Source: Pacificibacter marinus
Lineage (GTDB): Bacteria; Pseudomonadota; Alphaproteobacteria; Rhodobacterales; Rhodobacteraceae
Length of the DNA: 64,000 nt
NCBI RefSeq assembly: GCF_018860665.1
Contig: NZ_JAHKPK010000003.1
Coordinates: 62,001-126,000 of the forward strand
Direction: 5' to 3'
Within the stretch, counting starts at the first letter, position 1. Each line of letters starts with the position of its first letter. The notes below the pieces were generated by a model, which saw only the letters and a list, made by a program, of their open reading frames with translations, was not told the origin of the DNA and did not search any database. The translations under genes were made by a program, and so were the position numbers. Below, one piece after another: positions 1 to 9,272 of this stretch.

Positions 1-466
1 CCTTTTCCAAGACCCCACGCGAGGAGATGTTTTCAGGCAGACAAGCAGCCTCAATACGGCTCAGGTCCAGCTTACTAAAAGCATAGTGCACAACGCCGCT
101 AAGCGCTTCGCGCATATAACCTTGGCGGGCGAATTCAGAACCGATCCAATAGCCAACGGTGCCCGCTTGCGCAGGACCACGACGTATGTTGTCCAGCGTC
201 AAAGCCCCAAGCAATGCACCATCTTCGCGGCGGGTTAAGAACAGCGGCAGGGCCGTTTCCGACGCTACAGAACGCTGCGCCCAATACACACGGTTGGTAA
301 AGCCTTTACGCGACAAATGATCAACGGACCACGTTGGTTCCCAAGGCTGCAAAAACGGTGCACCATTGGCGCGCAGCTCACACCAAGCGCGATAATCCCC
401 ATGGGTCGGCAGGCGCAACGTCATACGCTCAGTCTCGATCCGAACCTTGGGGCGCCGCGCGAACAT
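1..466 (-). CDS. GNAT N-acetyltransferase, RimJ/RimL type (3' end outside window)
   Basis: About 155 residues are visible; the C-terminus lies beyond base 1. The reverse-strand ATG at 466 overlaps the stop of the M16 peptidase gene (TAATG), which fixes the start and suggests translational coupling. The protein opens with a RimJ-like strand (ERMTLRLPTHGDYRAW) and later carries VGYWIGSEFARQGYMREAL, which matches the acetyl-CoA pyrophosphate-binding region of GNAT enzymes (R-Q-G-Y-M variant of the Q/R-x-x-G-x-G/A loop). Family members acetylate protein N-termini or small molecules. The substrate cannot be read from the sequence. It is the last visible gene of a thrC-M16-GNAT unit. Confidence 0.85.
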   Translation of the reverse strand, partial: MFARRPKVRIETERMTLRLPTHGDYRAWCELRANGAPFLQPWEPTWSVDHLSRKGFTNRVYWAQRSVASETALPLFLTRREDGALLGALTLDNIRRGPAQAGTVGYWIGSEFARQGYMREALSGVVHYAFSKLDLSRIEAACLPENISSRGVLEK

Positions 467-1725
467 TATGCAACAAGCCTTGCTTTAAGTGTCTCTAATG
501 ATGGCGCTGTTTCAGCGGGGCCGTAGAGCGCCATAGCCGCGCGACCCGTTCCCATTTGACCAATAAAATCACGCACACCTTGGGTGGTGACGGCATCGAT
601 TTTCGCCACGGTTTCAGCCAAGCTGGGCACGCGATCCCAAATGCCGATCATCCGCGCATTACGTTCCACACGCGACCCGGGGCTTTCCAAGCCCATCAAC
701 AGACCGGCTTTGATCTGCGCACAGGCGCGTTGAACCTCAGCGTCAGACATGTCATCCGCTGCGCGTTTCAATTCGTCCATGGTCAATTCGGTCAGTTGCG
801 TCACATCTTCGCCAGAGGTGCCCGCATAGATCGTGGTCACGCCGGTGTCAGAGTAGGCACCGCTTTGGGCGTAAATCGTATAGCACAGACCCTTTTGTTC
901 ACGCACGGATTGGAACAGACGCGATGACATGCCCCCACCAAGTGCTGTGGTGGCAGCTTGCGCAATGTAGATGTCTTTGTCGCGGTAGCTTGGACCTTCA
1001 AAGGCGATGGCGACATGGACCTGCTCAAGATCCTTATTTGCGCGATGTTCGCCGCCAACAAAATTTGCGGGATCGATGTAATCACTGCCATGGGCTGTCA
1101 AATGGCCAAACAGTTTTTCAGCCTCAGCGACGATTTTGTCATGATCCACATTACCAGCAGCGGATAAGACCATACGTTCGGGCGAATAGTGTTCTTCGAC
1201 AAAGCCTGCAAGGTCTTCGCGGCTAAAGGCCCGCACGCGGTCTTCAGGGCCTAAAATGGTCCGCCCCACGGCTTGATCGGGGTAAGACACGCCTTGCAAC
1301 CAATCGAAAATGATATCGTCTGGCGTATCCAGAGCTTGGCCGATCTCTTGCAAAATCACGCCACGCTCGACCTCAAGTTCCCGCGCATCAAAAATCGGGT
1401 TCAACACAATATCAGCGATCACGTCCAGCGCCAAAGGTACGTCCTCTTTGAGCACACGCGCGTAATAAGCTGTCGTTTCTCGCGAGGTATAGGCGTTCAG
1501 GTATCCGCCCACGTTTTCAAGAACTTCAGCGATTTCCAACGGGCTGCGACGAGCGGTGCCTTTGAACGCCATATGTTCCAGAAAATGCGCGATGCCATTT
1601 TGCTCTAGACGTTCATGCCGCCCGCCCGCTTGGACCCAAACGCCAATCGAAGCGCTTTCCATTGAGGGCATATGTTCGGTCACGATGCGTAGGCCATTGC
1701 TGAGCCGGTGTGTTTTGAGGCTCAA
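466..1725 (-). CDS. M16 family zinc metallopeptidase (pitrilysin / processing peptidase type)
   Basis: 419 residues. The inverted zinc site HFLEH is at residues 47-51 (His47, Glu50, His51), with a conserved glutamate near residue 127, the spacing expected for the third ligand in HxxEH M16 enzymes. The length fits a single-chain bacterial M16B protein related to the mitochondrial processing peptidase beta subunit. The start codon is TTG: it overlaps the thrC stop (TTGA), has AAGGAG eight bases upstream, and the next Met (residue 19) would remove the conserved first strand LSNGLRIVTE. Physiological substrates are unknown. It is translationally coupled to thrC upstream and to the GNAT gene downstream. 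Confidence 0.95.
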   Translation of the reverse strand: MSLKTHRLSNGLRIVTEHMPSMESASIGVWVQAGGRHERLEQNGIAHFLEHMAFKGTARRSPLEIAEVLENVGGYLNAYTSRETTAYYARVLKEDVPLALDVIADIVLNPIFDARELEVERGVILQEIGQALDTPDDIIFDWLQGVSYPDQAVGRTILGPEDRVRAFSREDLAGFVEEHYSPERMVLSAAGNVDHDKIVAEAEKLFGHLTAHGSDYIDPANFVGGEHRANKDLEQVHVAIAFEGPSYRDKDIYIAQAATTALGGGMSSRLFQSVREQKGLCYTIYAQSGAYSDTGVTTIYAGTSGEDVTQLTELTMDELKRAADDMSDAEVQRACAQIKAGLLMGLESPGSRVERNARMIGIWDRVPSLAETVAKIDAVTTQGVRDFIGQMGTGRAAMALYGPAETAPSLETLKARLVA

Positions 1726-3104
1726 GAAATGCGCTCCTTCACTAGAGATTTAAGACCCGCCAGATCGTTTGGCACCACTGTAAACCGTTCATCACGGTCA
1801 AACAGGTCGGCCATATGCATGGGCAGGTCGGGGTGAATACCGCAGGCCGCTTTAACGGCTGCAGGGAATTTCGCAGGATGTGCTGTGGCCAATGTGATCA
1901 TTGGCACGTCGGACAGGTTTTCTTCAGCGACTTTGACGCCAACGGCAGAATGCGGGCACAGAACTTCCGTGGTGCGGATCTGCATGTCTTTAATGGTTGC
2001 TGAGGTCTCATCCTCGGACGCGCGCCCAGAGGAGAAGGTATCACGCAAAGTTTCCATCGCCCCTTGAGAGATTTTGAATTCACCTGATTTCAACTCATCC
2101 ATCAGTTGCGCGACGGCACCACCATCGCGGCCATAAGCATCGAACAAAGCACGTTCAAAGTTGGATGACACTTGGATGTCCATCGACGGTGACATCGACG
2201 GTGTCACGCCCTCTTTGGTGTAGGCGCCCGTTTGCATGGTCCGGTGCAGAATGTCATTTTGATTGGTGGCGATCACCAGCTTCTCAATCGGTAGGCCCAT
2301 TTTCTTAGCGATGTAGCCAGCAAATATGTCACCGAAATTTCCTGTTGGTACGGTGAAAGACACTTTGCGATGCGGCGCGCCCAAGGACACGGCAGATGAG
2401 AAATAGTATACAACTTGCGCCAAAACGCGGGCCCAGTTGATCGAATTCACCGCTGCGAGTTTCACACCATCGCGGAAATCGATATCGGCAAACATGTCTT
2501 TGAGCGCTGCTTGGCAATCATCGAAATCGCCTTCCACAGCCAGCGCGTGGACGTTGCTTTCAACCGGTGTGGTCATCTGACGACGTTGCACATCGGAGAC
2601 ACCACCATGCGGATACATGATAAACACATCAACGTTGGACAGGCCTTTGAAGGCCTCAATAGCGGCAGAACCGGTGTCGCCAGAGGTCGCCCCCACGATT
2701 GTCACGCGTTTTCCAGAGCGCGACAAAGCCGCTTGGAACAATTGTCCGATGAGTTGCATGGCGAAGTCTTTGAACGCAAGCGTCGGACCATGGAACAGCT
2801 CAAGTAGGAAATGGTTCGGCCCAAGCTGCACAAGCGGCGCGCGGGCATCATGGCCGAAGCCTGCATAAGATTTCGCGATGATCTCTTTGAATTCAGCGTC
2901 GGTGAACGTATCGCCGATGAACGGCTTCATCACCCGAAACGCGATGTCCTCATAGGACAGGCCGGCTAAAGCGGTGATTTCGTCCGCAGTCATGGTCGGA
3001 ATGGTTTCAGGCACATAGAGCCCGCCATCAGAGGCCAGACCAGTGAGCATTGCATCTTCGAAGTTCAAGGCGGGCGCGGTGCCGCGTGTAGAGATATATC
3101 GCAT
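1722..3104 (-). CDS. thrC: Threonine synthase
   Basis: 460 residues. It converts O-phospho-L-homoserine to L-threonine with pyridoxal phosphate, the last step of threonine synthesis in the cytosol. The N-terminus (MRYISTRG, SDGGLYVPE) is typical of the long bacterial and fungal ThrC class. The PLP-binding lysine is Lys112 in HGPTLAFKDFAMQ, and VGATSGDTGSAA is the phosphate-binding loop. The TGA stop overlaps the TTG start of the M16 peptidase gene. SURF1 lies 26 bp upstream, so the unit SURF1-thrC-M16-GNAT is probably co-transcribed. Full length, with no anomalies seen. Confidence 0.97.
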   Translation of the reverse strand: MRYISTRGTAPALNFEDAMLTGLASDGGLYVPETIPTMTADEITALAGLSYEDIAFRVMKPFIGDTFTDAEFKEIIAKSYAGFGHDARAPLVQLGPNHFLLELFHGPTLAFKDFAMQLIGQLFQAALSRSGKRVTIVGATSGDTGSAAIEAFKGLSNVDVFIMYPHGGVSDVQRRQMTTPVESNVHALAVEGDFDDCQAALKDMFADIDFRDGVKLAAVNSINWARVLAQVVYYFSSAVSLGAPHRKVSFTVPTGNFGDIFAGYIAKKMGLPIEKLVIATNQNDILHRTMQTGAYTKEGVTPSMSPSMDIQVSSNFERALFDAYGRDGGAVAQLMDELKSGEFKISQGAMETLRDTFSSGRASEDETSATIKDMQIRTTEVLCPHSAVGVKVAEENLSDVPMITLATAHPAKFPAAVKAACGIHPDLPMHMADLFDRDERFTVVPNDLAGLKSLVKERIS

Positions 3105-3130
3105 GGGGCCCTATCAGAGTTGGGATCGCG

Positions 3131-3811
3131 TTAAACAGTTCGGGTTTTGATACGCCACAGAAGGAAGAGTGTCATCCCCAACCAGACAAGAGCGAGAGAA
3201 AACCATGTGATTGCGTAGCCAAGATGGTCATTTTTGACACCCGTGATGCCCACAGGCATGGCTTCAATGCCCTGCCCCGTGTCGGCACGCGCGACGATCA
3301 GCACTTCGGCAGTGTCCAAGGCGCGCGCCATGGCGGCGATATCGCGCCCGAACCAGATGTTTTCAGACATATCAGGTTCAGGGGTTGAACTGTTCATATC
3401 ATCCGGCCAATGCAGATTTCCAGTGATGGTCGCAGGACCGCTGGCGCGAAACACATCTTTGGCCTCAGGTTTGATAAACCCACGATCCAGCAACACCCGC
3501 CGCCCGTCATCCAATTCAAACGGCGCAATCACGCGGTAGCCTGCCCCGATTTCCAAACGCGACACCAGCACGTGCAGTTCGTCTTGCCCGATGGTGCCTG
3601 TGGCTGTGACCGGCAGGTATTTCATATCGGTTGAAATCAGTGTTGGCACAGGCACGGGATCGGCTGCAATTTCGGCGGTGATTTCGGCCAAAATACCTTG
3701 TTTCCACGCCAATCGCTGCACCTGCCATGTGCCAAGCCAAAGCAAAATAGCGATACCAATCACTCCCATCAAAATAGGGCCGATCATGCGTTTGATCACA
3801 GGTTTGATCAT
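3131..3811 (-). CDS. SURF1 family cytochrome oxidase assembly protein
   Basis: 226 residues with the SURF1 layout: an N-terminal membrane helix (about residues 10-30) followed by WLGTWQVQRLAWKQ, a periplasmic domain, and a C-terminal helix (about 198-218) preceded by HLGYAITWFSLAL. SURF1 proteins assist insertion of heme a into subunit I of aa3-type oxidase. Its position directly after ctaE supports this role. A hairpin between ctaE and this gene may partly separate their transcription. Confidence 0.93.
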   Translation of the reverse strand: MIKPVIKRMIGPILMGVIGIAILLWLGTWQVQRLAWKQGILAEITAEIAADPVPVPTLISTDMKYLPVTATGTIGQDELHVLVSRLEIGAGYRVIAPFELDDGRRVLLDRGFIKPEAKDVFRASGPATITGNLHWPDDMNSSTPEPDMSENIWFGRDIAAMARALDTAEVLIVARADTGQGIEAMPVGITGVKNDHLGYAITWFSLALVWLGMTLFLLWRIKTRTV

Positions 3812-3831
3812 GAGACGTTCCTTCGGAATAC

Positions 3832-3859
3832 AAAAGGGCGCAGCTGGTGCCGCGCCCTT
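3832..3859 (-). terminator. Rho-independent terminator after ctaE
   Basis: An 8-bp perfect stem, AAGGGCGC (3834-3841) with GCGCCCTT (3852-3859), with a 10-base loop. Read on the minus strand the stem ends in a short T run. It lies 41 bp past the ctaE stop and upstream of SURF1, so it would end or attenuate oxidase transcripts. Confidence 0.6.
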
Positions 3860-3899
3860 GTAACCTGATTATTACGTAAGGCGAAGCCTCAGCGCAGGG

Positions 3900-4703
3900 T
3901 TATTGACCCCAGATGTAGACGGCCACGAACAGGAAGAGCCAAACCACATCCACAAAGTGCCAGTACCAAGCGGCGGCTTCAAAGCCGATGTGATCGTCTG
4001 GTGTAAAGTCACCTTTGATCGAGCGCACGAGGCAGATGGTCAGAAAGATTGTGCCCACAAGAACGTGGAAGCCGTGGAACCCTGTGGCCATAAAAAATCC
4101 ACCAAAGAACACGTCACCGCCGAATGTCCAACCCTCATGGACCAACAGTTCGTAGTACTCATAGGCTTGGAACATGGTGAACACAGCGCCAAATCCAACA
4201 CCGATGGCCAGTCCAGCCACCAAGTCTTTGCGCACATTGCCGTGCACCAACGCATGGTGCGCCCAAGTGACGGCACATCCAGACAAGAGCAACAGCAATG
4301 TGTTGATCAATGGCAGGTGGAAGGCATCAACCGGAATGATCTCTGGTTTGACGTATTCTGTGCCCGCGTATTCATACATCGGGTAAATAGCGCTTTTGAA
4401 AAACGCCCAGAACCAAGCGACAAAGAACATCACTTCGGACATGATGAACATGATAAAGCCATAGCGCAGACCGATGCGCACAACGGGCGTGTGATCGCCA
4501 GCTTTGTTTTCCAAAATCGTTTCACGCCACCAAGCCCACATCACATAGAGCACGCCCAGAAGACCAGCCAAGAACATAAATGGCGTGCCTTTGGCCATCC
4601 ACATGACAGCGCCAAAGAACATGATAAAGGCTGCAACAGAACCCATAAGTGGTTTCGTTGATGGTGGCAGAATGTGATAATCGTGGTTCTTTACATGAGC
4701 CAT
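3900..4703 (-). CDS. ctaE: Cytochrome c oxidase subunit III
   Basis: 267 residues, the normal length, with seven hydrophobic segments. The N-terminus [19 protein letters not shown] and the internal segments [24 protein letters not shown] and [16 protein letters not shown] are characteristic of subunit III of aa3 oxidases. The C-terminus [18 protein letters not shown] is the conserved last helix. Subunit III stabilises the catalytic core and helps proton uptake in the cytoplasmic membrane. It follows ctaG by 42 bp in the same direction. Subunit I (ctaD) is not in the window, as is common in this lineage. Confidence 0.97.
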   Translation of the reverse strand: MAHVKNHDYHILPPSTKPLMGSVAAFIMFFGAVMWMAKGTPFMFLAGLLGVLYVMWAWWRETILENKAGDHTPVVRIGLRYGFIMFIMSEVMFFVAWFWAFFKSAIYPMYEYAGTEYVKPEIIPVDAFHLPLINTLLLLLSGCAVTWAHHALVHGNVRKDLVAGLAIGVGFGAVFTMFQAYEYYELLVHEGWTFGGDVFFGGFFMATGFHGFHVLVGTIFLTICLVRSIKGDFTPDDHIGFEAAAWYWHFVDVVWLFLFVAVYIWGQ

Positions 4704-4745
4704 AGTCTTGCGTCCCTCTCCCTTGGGGTATTTTCCCTAATGGGT

Positions 4746-5327
4746 TCAGTTAAGATCTGTAACCTTAGGCGTGTCGCTTTGCAAAGCGGCAAGTTCCTCG
4801 GGCAGATCGGTTTCGTAGAATGTATAAGACAAAGTGATGCGATGTACATATTTCGCGTCACGGTCTGTGGTGATTTCGGGGTCCACATAAAACGTCACGG
4901 GCATCAACACGGTTTCGCCGGGCTGAAGCACCTGTTCTGTGAAGCAAAAACAATCGATCTTGGTGAAAAATCCGCCCGCCTCATAGGGGGCTACATTATA
5001 GGACGCAGTGCCAGCAATGACACGGTCCGTTGGGTTATGTGCCTCGTAAAAGGCGAGACCCGTTTCACCGATGCGGATTTCCATCTCGCGCTCAACAGGC
5101 TTGAAAGACCACGCCATGCTGGGGTCTGTATTGGCGTCAAAGCGGATTTTGATCGTCTCGTCTAAAATGACGTCAGACCCGGCATCGGCTTCCAATGTAG
5201 TGCCCCCAAAACCGGTGACGGCACAAAACCAGCTGTAGAACGGCACCGATGCCCATGCCAAAGCGCCCATGGTGAACACAACACCAACGAGCTTAAGAAC
5301 CGTTTTTTGTGGACCATCCATCGCCAT
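4746..5327 (-). CDS. ctaG: Cytochrome c oxidase assembly protein CtaG (Cox11 family)
   Basis: 193 residues. One N-terminal membrane helix (about residues 10-30) anchors a periplasmic Cox11 domain. The copper-binding CxC is in KIDCFCFTEQ (Cys126 and Cys128), and a further conserved cysteine is Cys35 just after the helix (YSWFC). CtaG delivers copper to the CuB site of subunit I. It sits between ctaB and ctaE. The start ATG at 5327 directly abuts the stop of the 54-residue ORF upstream. Confidence 0.96.
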   Translation of the reverse strand: MAMDGPQKTVLKLVGVVFTMGALAWASVPFYSWFCAVTGFGGTTLEADAGSDVILDETIKIRFDANTDPSMAWSFKPVEREMEIRIGETGLAFYEAHNPTDRVIAGTASYNVAPYEAGGFFTKIDCFCFTEQVLQPGETVLMPVTFYVDPEITTDRDAKYVHRITLSYTFYETDLPEELAALQSDTPKVTDLN

Positions 5328-5491
5328 TAATTGTGCGCCTCTGCAGAGCCGATATTGCTGATCGGGGTGGTTGTCACTTTCACCATGGTCAAGCCAAGGA
5401 TCAACACAACGAAGACGGCCAATACCAACCCAAGGCCGACATTGCGCGACTTGCGCCGTCTGTGAATTTCATGAAGTTTGGTAATCGCCAT
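5327..5491 (-). CDS. Small single-pass membrane protein in the cta operon
   Basis: 54 residues. The start MAITKLHEIHRRR is chosen because it follows ctaB by one base and ends where ctaG begins, so both neighbours fix its limits. A basic N-terminus (RRRKSRN) precedes one hydrophobic helix (about residues 18-37), giving an N-in topology with a short periplasmic tail. Many alphaproteobacterial cta operons carry a similar tiny ORF between ctaB and ctaG. I infer a role in oxidase assembly or as a small accessory subunit, but no catalytic motif is present and the function is unknown. Confidence 0.8.
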   Translation of the reverse strand: MAITKLHEIHRRRKSRNVGLGLVLAVFVVLILGLTMVKVTTTPISNIGSAEAHN

Positions 5492-5492
5492 C

Positions 5493-6443
5493 TTAGAAAA
5501 GTCCCCCAATGCCCATACCGTCAAAAAGACCGCTGAGCATTCCGTCGAACATGAGCGCCGTGAAATGCGCGAAAAGATAGGCCAAAGACAGCTTAAAGAA
5601 AGACCGTTCTGCTTTGAAATTATCTGCTTTGGACGCCGCATCATCACGACGCCAAATCTTTACTGCCCCCAAGATGAACAAGGTGTTCATCACCAAAAAC
5701 GCGGCAAGGTAGACCCAGCCTGCGATGGACGTGAACAACAACGCTCCCGCGGTGACAGCCAAAAGTAAAGTATAGGCCAGAATGTGATTGCGCGTGACGC
5801 GTGTGCCATGCGTCACAGGCAGCATCGGCACTTTTGCCTTGCCGTAATCCGAGTTCATGAACAAAGCCAAAGCCCAAAAATGCGGTGGCGTCCACATAAA
5901 TGTCAAAGCAAACATCAAGGTGCTCGCGATGGTGATATCGCCGGTAACAACAGCCCAACCGATCATCGGAGGAAAGGCACCAGCGGCCCCGCCAATCACG
6001 ATATTCTGTGGTGTCGAGCGCTTCAGCCACATGGTATAAATCACCACATAGAAAAAGATCGTAAAGGCCAAAAGCCCGGCAGCAACCCAATTGGACGCCA
6101 GCCCCAGCATGATCACGGAAAATGCAGACAGCGTCAGGCCGATGGCCAAAGCCTCGCCTTCCGTTACTTTGCCAGCAGGAATAGGGCGTCCCTGAGTACG
6201 CTTCATCACGCGGTCGATGTCCGCGTCATACCACATGTTCAACGCACCAGAGGCACCGCCACCGATCGCGATACACAGCACGGAAAAGAACGCGACAAAG
6301 GGATGCACCGATCCGGGCGCAACGATAAGCCCGACCATCGCGGTGAACACGACAAGCGACATCACGCGGGGCTTTAACAGCGCAAAAAAATCGCCAAAGC
6401 TCGCTTCCTTATCGTCGTCAAGTGTTATGGTCGCGTCGGTCAT
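5493..6443 (-). CDS. ctaB: Protoheme IX farnesyltransferase (heme o synthase)
   Basis: 316 residues, a UbiA-superfamily polytopic membrane enzyme. It transfers a farnesyl group to heme b to make heme o, the precursor of heme a for the oxidase encoded around it. The allylic-diphosphate site NxxxDxxxD is Asn69, Asp73 and Asp77 in NMWYDADIDRVMKRTQGRP. The second Asp-rich region follows in the later loops (NSDYGKAKVPMLPVTHG). About eight to nine hydrophobic segments are visible. It is the second cta gene after ctaC. Confidence 0.97.
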   Translation of the reverse strand: MTDATITLDDDKEASFGDFFALLKPRVMSLVVFTAMVGLIVAPGSVHPFVAFFSVLCIAIGGGASGALNMWYDADIDRVMKRTQGRPIPAGKVTEGEALAIGLTLSAFSVIMLGLASNWVAAGLLAFTIFFYVVIYTMWLKRSTPQNIVIGGAAGAFPPMIGWAVVTGDITIASTLMFALTFMWTPPHFWALALFMNSDYGKAKVPMLPVTHGTRVTRNHILAYTLLLAVTAGALLFTSIAGWVYLAAFLVMNTLFILGAVKIWRRDDAASKADNFKAERSFFKLSLAYLFAHFTALMFDGMLSGLFDGMGIGGLF

Positions 6444-6523
6444 GTGGTGCCTTGCTTTTGGTGCCTGCGGACCTGCGTCGCCATATCGGCTACACTAAGG
6501 CTTCGCATAATATAGAACAGTCA

Positions 6524-6550
6524 GCGGGCGGGGCGATGATCTTCGCCCGC
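6524..6550 (-). terminator. GC-rich hairpin between ctaC and ctaB
   Basis: A 7-bp perfect inverted repeat GCGGGCG (6524-6530) with CGCCCGC (6544-6550) lies just after the ctaC stop. There is no clear T run on the minus strand, so it may be an attenuator or an mRNA-stabilising structure rather than a full terminator. Confidence 0.35.
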
Positions 6551-6572
6551 GCCCAGATGTCGCAGTGATCGC

Positions 6573-7436
6573 TTACTCAGCAGAAGCCAATTGGATCAGC
6601 TGTTCGCCGGCATCCAAAGACGCGTATTCTTCGATCGCGCCAGCCAACCATGCATCGTAATCTTCTTGTGAGACAACTTTCACAGTGATCGGCATGTATG
6701 CGTGGTCTTTACCGCACAACTCTGAACACTGACCAAAGAAGGTGCCAGTTTTCTCGGCGTTGAACCAAAGCTCAGCCACACGACCAGGAACCGCATCTTG
6801 CTTCACGCCAAACGCAGGTATTGTCCAAGAGTGGATCACATCCGCGCCGGTGACGCCCATAACAACTGTGGAGCCAACAGGCACAACAACAGCTGTATCA
6901 GTTGCCAATAGGTAGAGGCTTTGGTCGTAACCAGCCGCTTCCAATTCGTCGCGCTCAAGTTTGTAGCTGTCGAATGCAAAGCCTTCATCAACGTACTCAT
7001 AGCCCCAGTACCACTGGTAACCCGTCACCTTGATGTATAGATCGCCTTCTGGAATTTCTTGCTGTTTGAACAAAACAGGCAAAGAGAACGCGCCAATTCC
7101 GACCAAGATCAGAATCGGGATCAATGTCCAAGCAATCTCGATGGTGGTGTTATGCGTAAAGCTTGCTGGGTTTGCATTGGCGCGGCGATTGTAGCGCACC
7201 ATCACCCAAACCAACAAAATACAAACGAACAATGTGATCAGGCCAGTGATCCACAAAAGCAAGTGGTCCAATCCTTGCAAATCGCGTGCAAGCTCGGTTG
7301 CGGCAGGTTGAAAACCCATTTTACCGTTCACCGGCGCACCCAGCAATTCACCGGCTTGCTGTGCCATGGCGGCACCTGAAACGGTGGTGGCTAAAACTGT
7401 GGCGGCAAAGCCAGACAAAAAGCGTTCTGTGCGCAT
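6573..7436 (-). CDS. ctaC: Cytochrome c oxidase subunit II
   Basis: 287 residues from the ATG at 7436 (signal peptide [24 protein letters not shown]). The longer upstream reading frame has no signal peptide or good ribosome site, so I chose this start, which is preceded by GGGAAAAG. Two membrane helices (about residues 57-80 and 100-122) are followed by the periplasmic cupredoxin domain. The CuA ligands are complete: His202, Cys237, Glu239, Cys241, His245 and Met248. The aromatic track QWYWGYEY receives electrons from cytochrome c. First gene of the cta cluster, divergent from tldD. Confidence 0.97.
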   Translation of the reverse strand: MRTERFLSGFAATVLATTVSGAAMAQQAGELLGAPVNGKMGFQPAATELARDLQGLDHLLLWITGLITLFVCILLVWVMVRYNRRANANPASFTHNTTIEIAWTLIPILILVGIGAFSLPVLFKQQEIPEGDLYIKVTGYQWYWGYEYVDEGFAFDSYKLERDELEAAGYDQSLYLLATDTAVVVPVGSTVVMGVTGADVIHSWTIPAFGVKQDAVPGRVAELWFNAEKTGTFFGQCSELCGKDHAYMPITVKVVSQEDYDAWLAGAIEEYASLDAGEQLIQLASAE

Positions 7437-7580
7437 GTTCTTTTCCCATTTCGCAAGCGCAACAGTGATATGTGCGCCGCAGTGCCTGATGTTCAGGCGA
7501 ATTTCGTTTGAGTCTTGCCCCCCAAAAACCATATTACTCGGCGTGGGACAAGATTTCCGCGCCGCCATTGACCGTGTTTT

Positions 7581-7594
7581 TTGATTTAGATCAA
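7581..7594. promoter_or_regulatory. FNR/FnrL-type binding site in the ctaC-tldD intergenic region
   Basis: The sequence TTGATTTAGATCAA exactly matches the FNR consensus TTGAT-N4-ATCAA. It lies 145 bp upstream of ctaC and 20 bp upstream of the tldD start. That is too close to the tldD start for classic activation of tldD, so control of ctaC, or repression of tldD, is more plausible. FnrL is the oxygen-responsive regulator of respiratory genes in Rhodobacterales. Its action here is inferred from the motif only. Confidence 0.6.
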
Positions 7595-7613
7595 GTCCCC
7601 AAGGAGAAAATAG

Positions 7614-9035
7614 ATGACAACGAGACGTTTTGACCCATTCGAAACCCTGTTGGATCAGGCCTCAGCCCTATCGATCTTGCAAAATGCCACCGCAGGCGCA
7701 GATGATGGCGAACTATTCTTCGAGCGTCGCACATCTGAGGGCATTGTCTTGGATGACGGGCGAATCCGCAATGCGACATATGACGCATCAGAGGGATTCG
7801 GCCTGCGCGCGGTACGTGGCGAGACCGCAGGCTACGCCCATTCCACCGAAATTTCCGAATCGTCTTTGCGCCGCGCAGCTGAAACCGCGCGTTTGGCCGT
7901 GGGCGCGGGCGGCGGCACTTTGGCGGATGGCCCGCGTGCCACCAACGTCAAACTCTACACCGACGAGAACCCAATGGACGGCGCGGCCTTCGAGGTCAAA
8001 ATCGATACGCTTAAAGAAATCGACGATTTCTTGCGCGCCCTTGATCCGCGTGTGGTGCAAGTCTCGGCCTCGATGGCGGCCTCATATCAAGAAGTCTTCA
8101 TCTTGCGCCCCGACGGTACGCTTGTGTCGGACCAACGCCCCATGGCGCGTCTCAATATTTCGGTCATCGTTGACAAAGATGGCCGTCGCGAAAGCGGCTC
8201 AGCTGGCGGCGGCGGGCGCACAGGTCTTTTGGGAATGCTCGCTCCGGATCACTGGAAATCCGTCGCCACCGAGGCCCTGCGGATCGCTTGCGTCAACCTA
8301 GAGGCCATCCCTGCCCCCGCTGGCGTAATGGATGTCGTGCTTGGCAATGGCTGGCCTGGTATCTTGCTGCACGAAGCCATCGGTCACGGGCTAGAGGGCG
8401 ATTTTAATCGCAAAGGCACGTCTGCTTTTGCGGGCCTGATGGGGCAACAAGTGGCGGCCAAAGGCGTCACCGTTTTAGATGATGGCACCATTCCTGATCG
8501 TCGTGGGTCCATATCTGTCGATGACGAAGGCACGCCCAGCGCCAAGAACACCTTGATCGAAGACGGTATTCTGGTCGGTTACATGCAAGACCGCCAAAAC
8601 GCGCGCCTTATGGGCGTCGAGGCCACGGGCAACGGACGCCGTGAGAGCTACGCCCACACCCCCATGCCTCGCATGACCAACACTTATATGTTGGGTAGTG
8701 ACGCTGCGCCTGAAGACATTGTTGCCAGCCTCAAAGATGGTATTTACGCAGTTGGTTTTGGTGGCGGACAGGTCGACATCACCAATGGCAAATTCGTGTT
8801 CTCTTGCACCGAAGCCTACCAAGTCAAAAACGGCGTGGTTGGCGCCCCCGTCAAAGGCGCCACTTTGATCGGCGATGGCGCGACATCCCTGAAGCACATC
8901 CGTGCCCTCGGCAATGACATGGCGCTGGACCCTGGTATGGGCAATTGCGGTAAGGCGGGACAATGGGTGCCTGTTGGGGTCGGCCAGCCGACGACCTTGA
9001 TTGGTGAATTGACCGTTGGCGGGTCCGCCACCTGA
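7614..9035 (+). CDS. tldD: Metalloprotease TldD
   Basis: 473 residues, full length. The zinc-binding HExxxH of the PmbA/TldD family is HEAIGH at residues 253-258, followed by [14 protein letters not shown]. TldD with its partner TldE (PmbA) degrades unfolded peptides and matures modified peptides in the cytosol. tldE is not in this window. The start has a strong ribosome site AAGGAG seven bases upstream. The gene is transcribed away from ctaC and ends at a strong terminator, so it is probably monocistronic. Confidence 0.97.
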   Translation: MTTRRFDPFETLLDQASALSILQNATAGADDGELFFERRTSEGIVLDDGRIRNATYDASEGFGLRAVRGETAGYAHSTEISESSLRRAAETARLAVGAGGGTLADGPRATNVKLYTDENPMDGAAFEVKIDTLKEIDDFLRALDPRVVQVSASMAASYQEVFILRPDGTLVSDQRPMARLNISVIVDKDGRRESGSAGGGGRTGLLGMLAPDHWKSVATEALRIACVNLEAIPAPAGVMDVVLGNGWPGILLHEAIGHGLEGDFNRKGTSAFAGLMGQQVAAKGVTVLDDGTIPDRRGSISVDDEGTPSAKNTLIEDGILVGYMQDRQNARLMGVEATGNGRRESYAHTPMPRMTNTYMLGSDAAPEDIVASLKDGIYAVGFGGGQVDITNGKFVFSCTEAYQVKNGVVGAPVKGATLIGDGATSLKHIRALGNDMALDPGMGNCGKAGQWVPVGVGQPTTLIGELTVGGSAT

Positions 9036-9084
9036 GTCGCAAAGGTTAACGTCTCCAAGCTCGCGTTATAGAAATCTGAAACTT

Positions 9085-9110
9085 AAGGCGGTCTTCGGAC
9101 CGCCTTTTTA
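9085..9110 (+). terminator. Rho-independent terminator after tldD
   Basis: A perfect 9-bp stem AAGGCGGTC / GACCGCCTT closed by a stable TTCG tetraloop (9094-9097) and followed by a T run. It lies 50 bp after the tldD stop. Confidence 0.93.
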
Positions 9111-9272
9111 CAATTGTTCTACTCTAGTCACGATATATTTGCGACAAAATCGCTTGAATTCAGGAAGATACAGAAAAATTCGATAAATTTGAGGATTGTT
9201 GAGTAACGGTAACGGCTCATTAACCAATTTGCGCGATGGTGTAATGGCAAGAGACGGAGAGAGCTGGTCAAT

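Noticed and set aside
3903-4661. 252-codon plus-strand open frame opposite ctaE
   Set aside because: It is His/Lys/Glu-rich shadow sequence of a highly hydrophobic gene, with no ribosome site.
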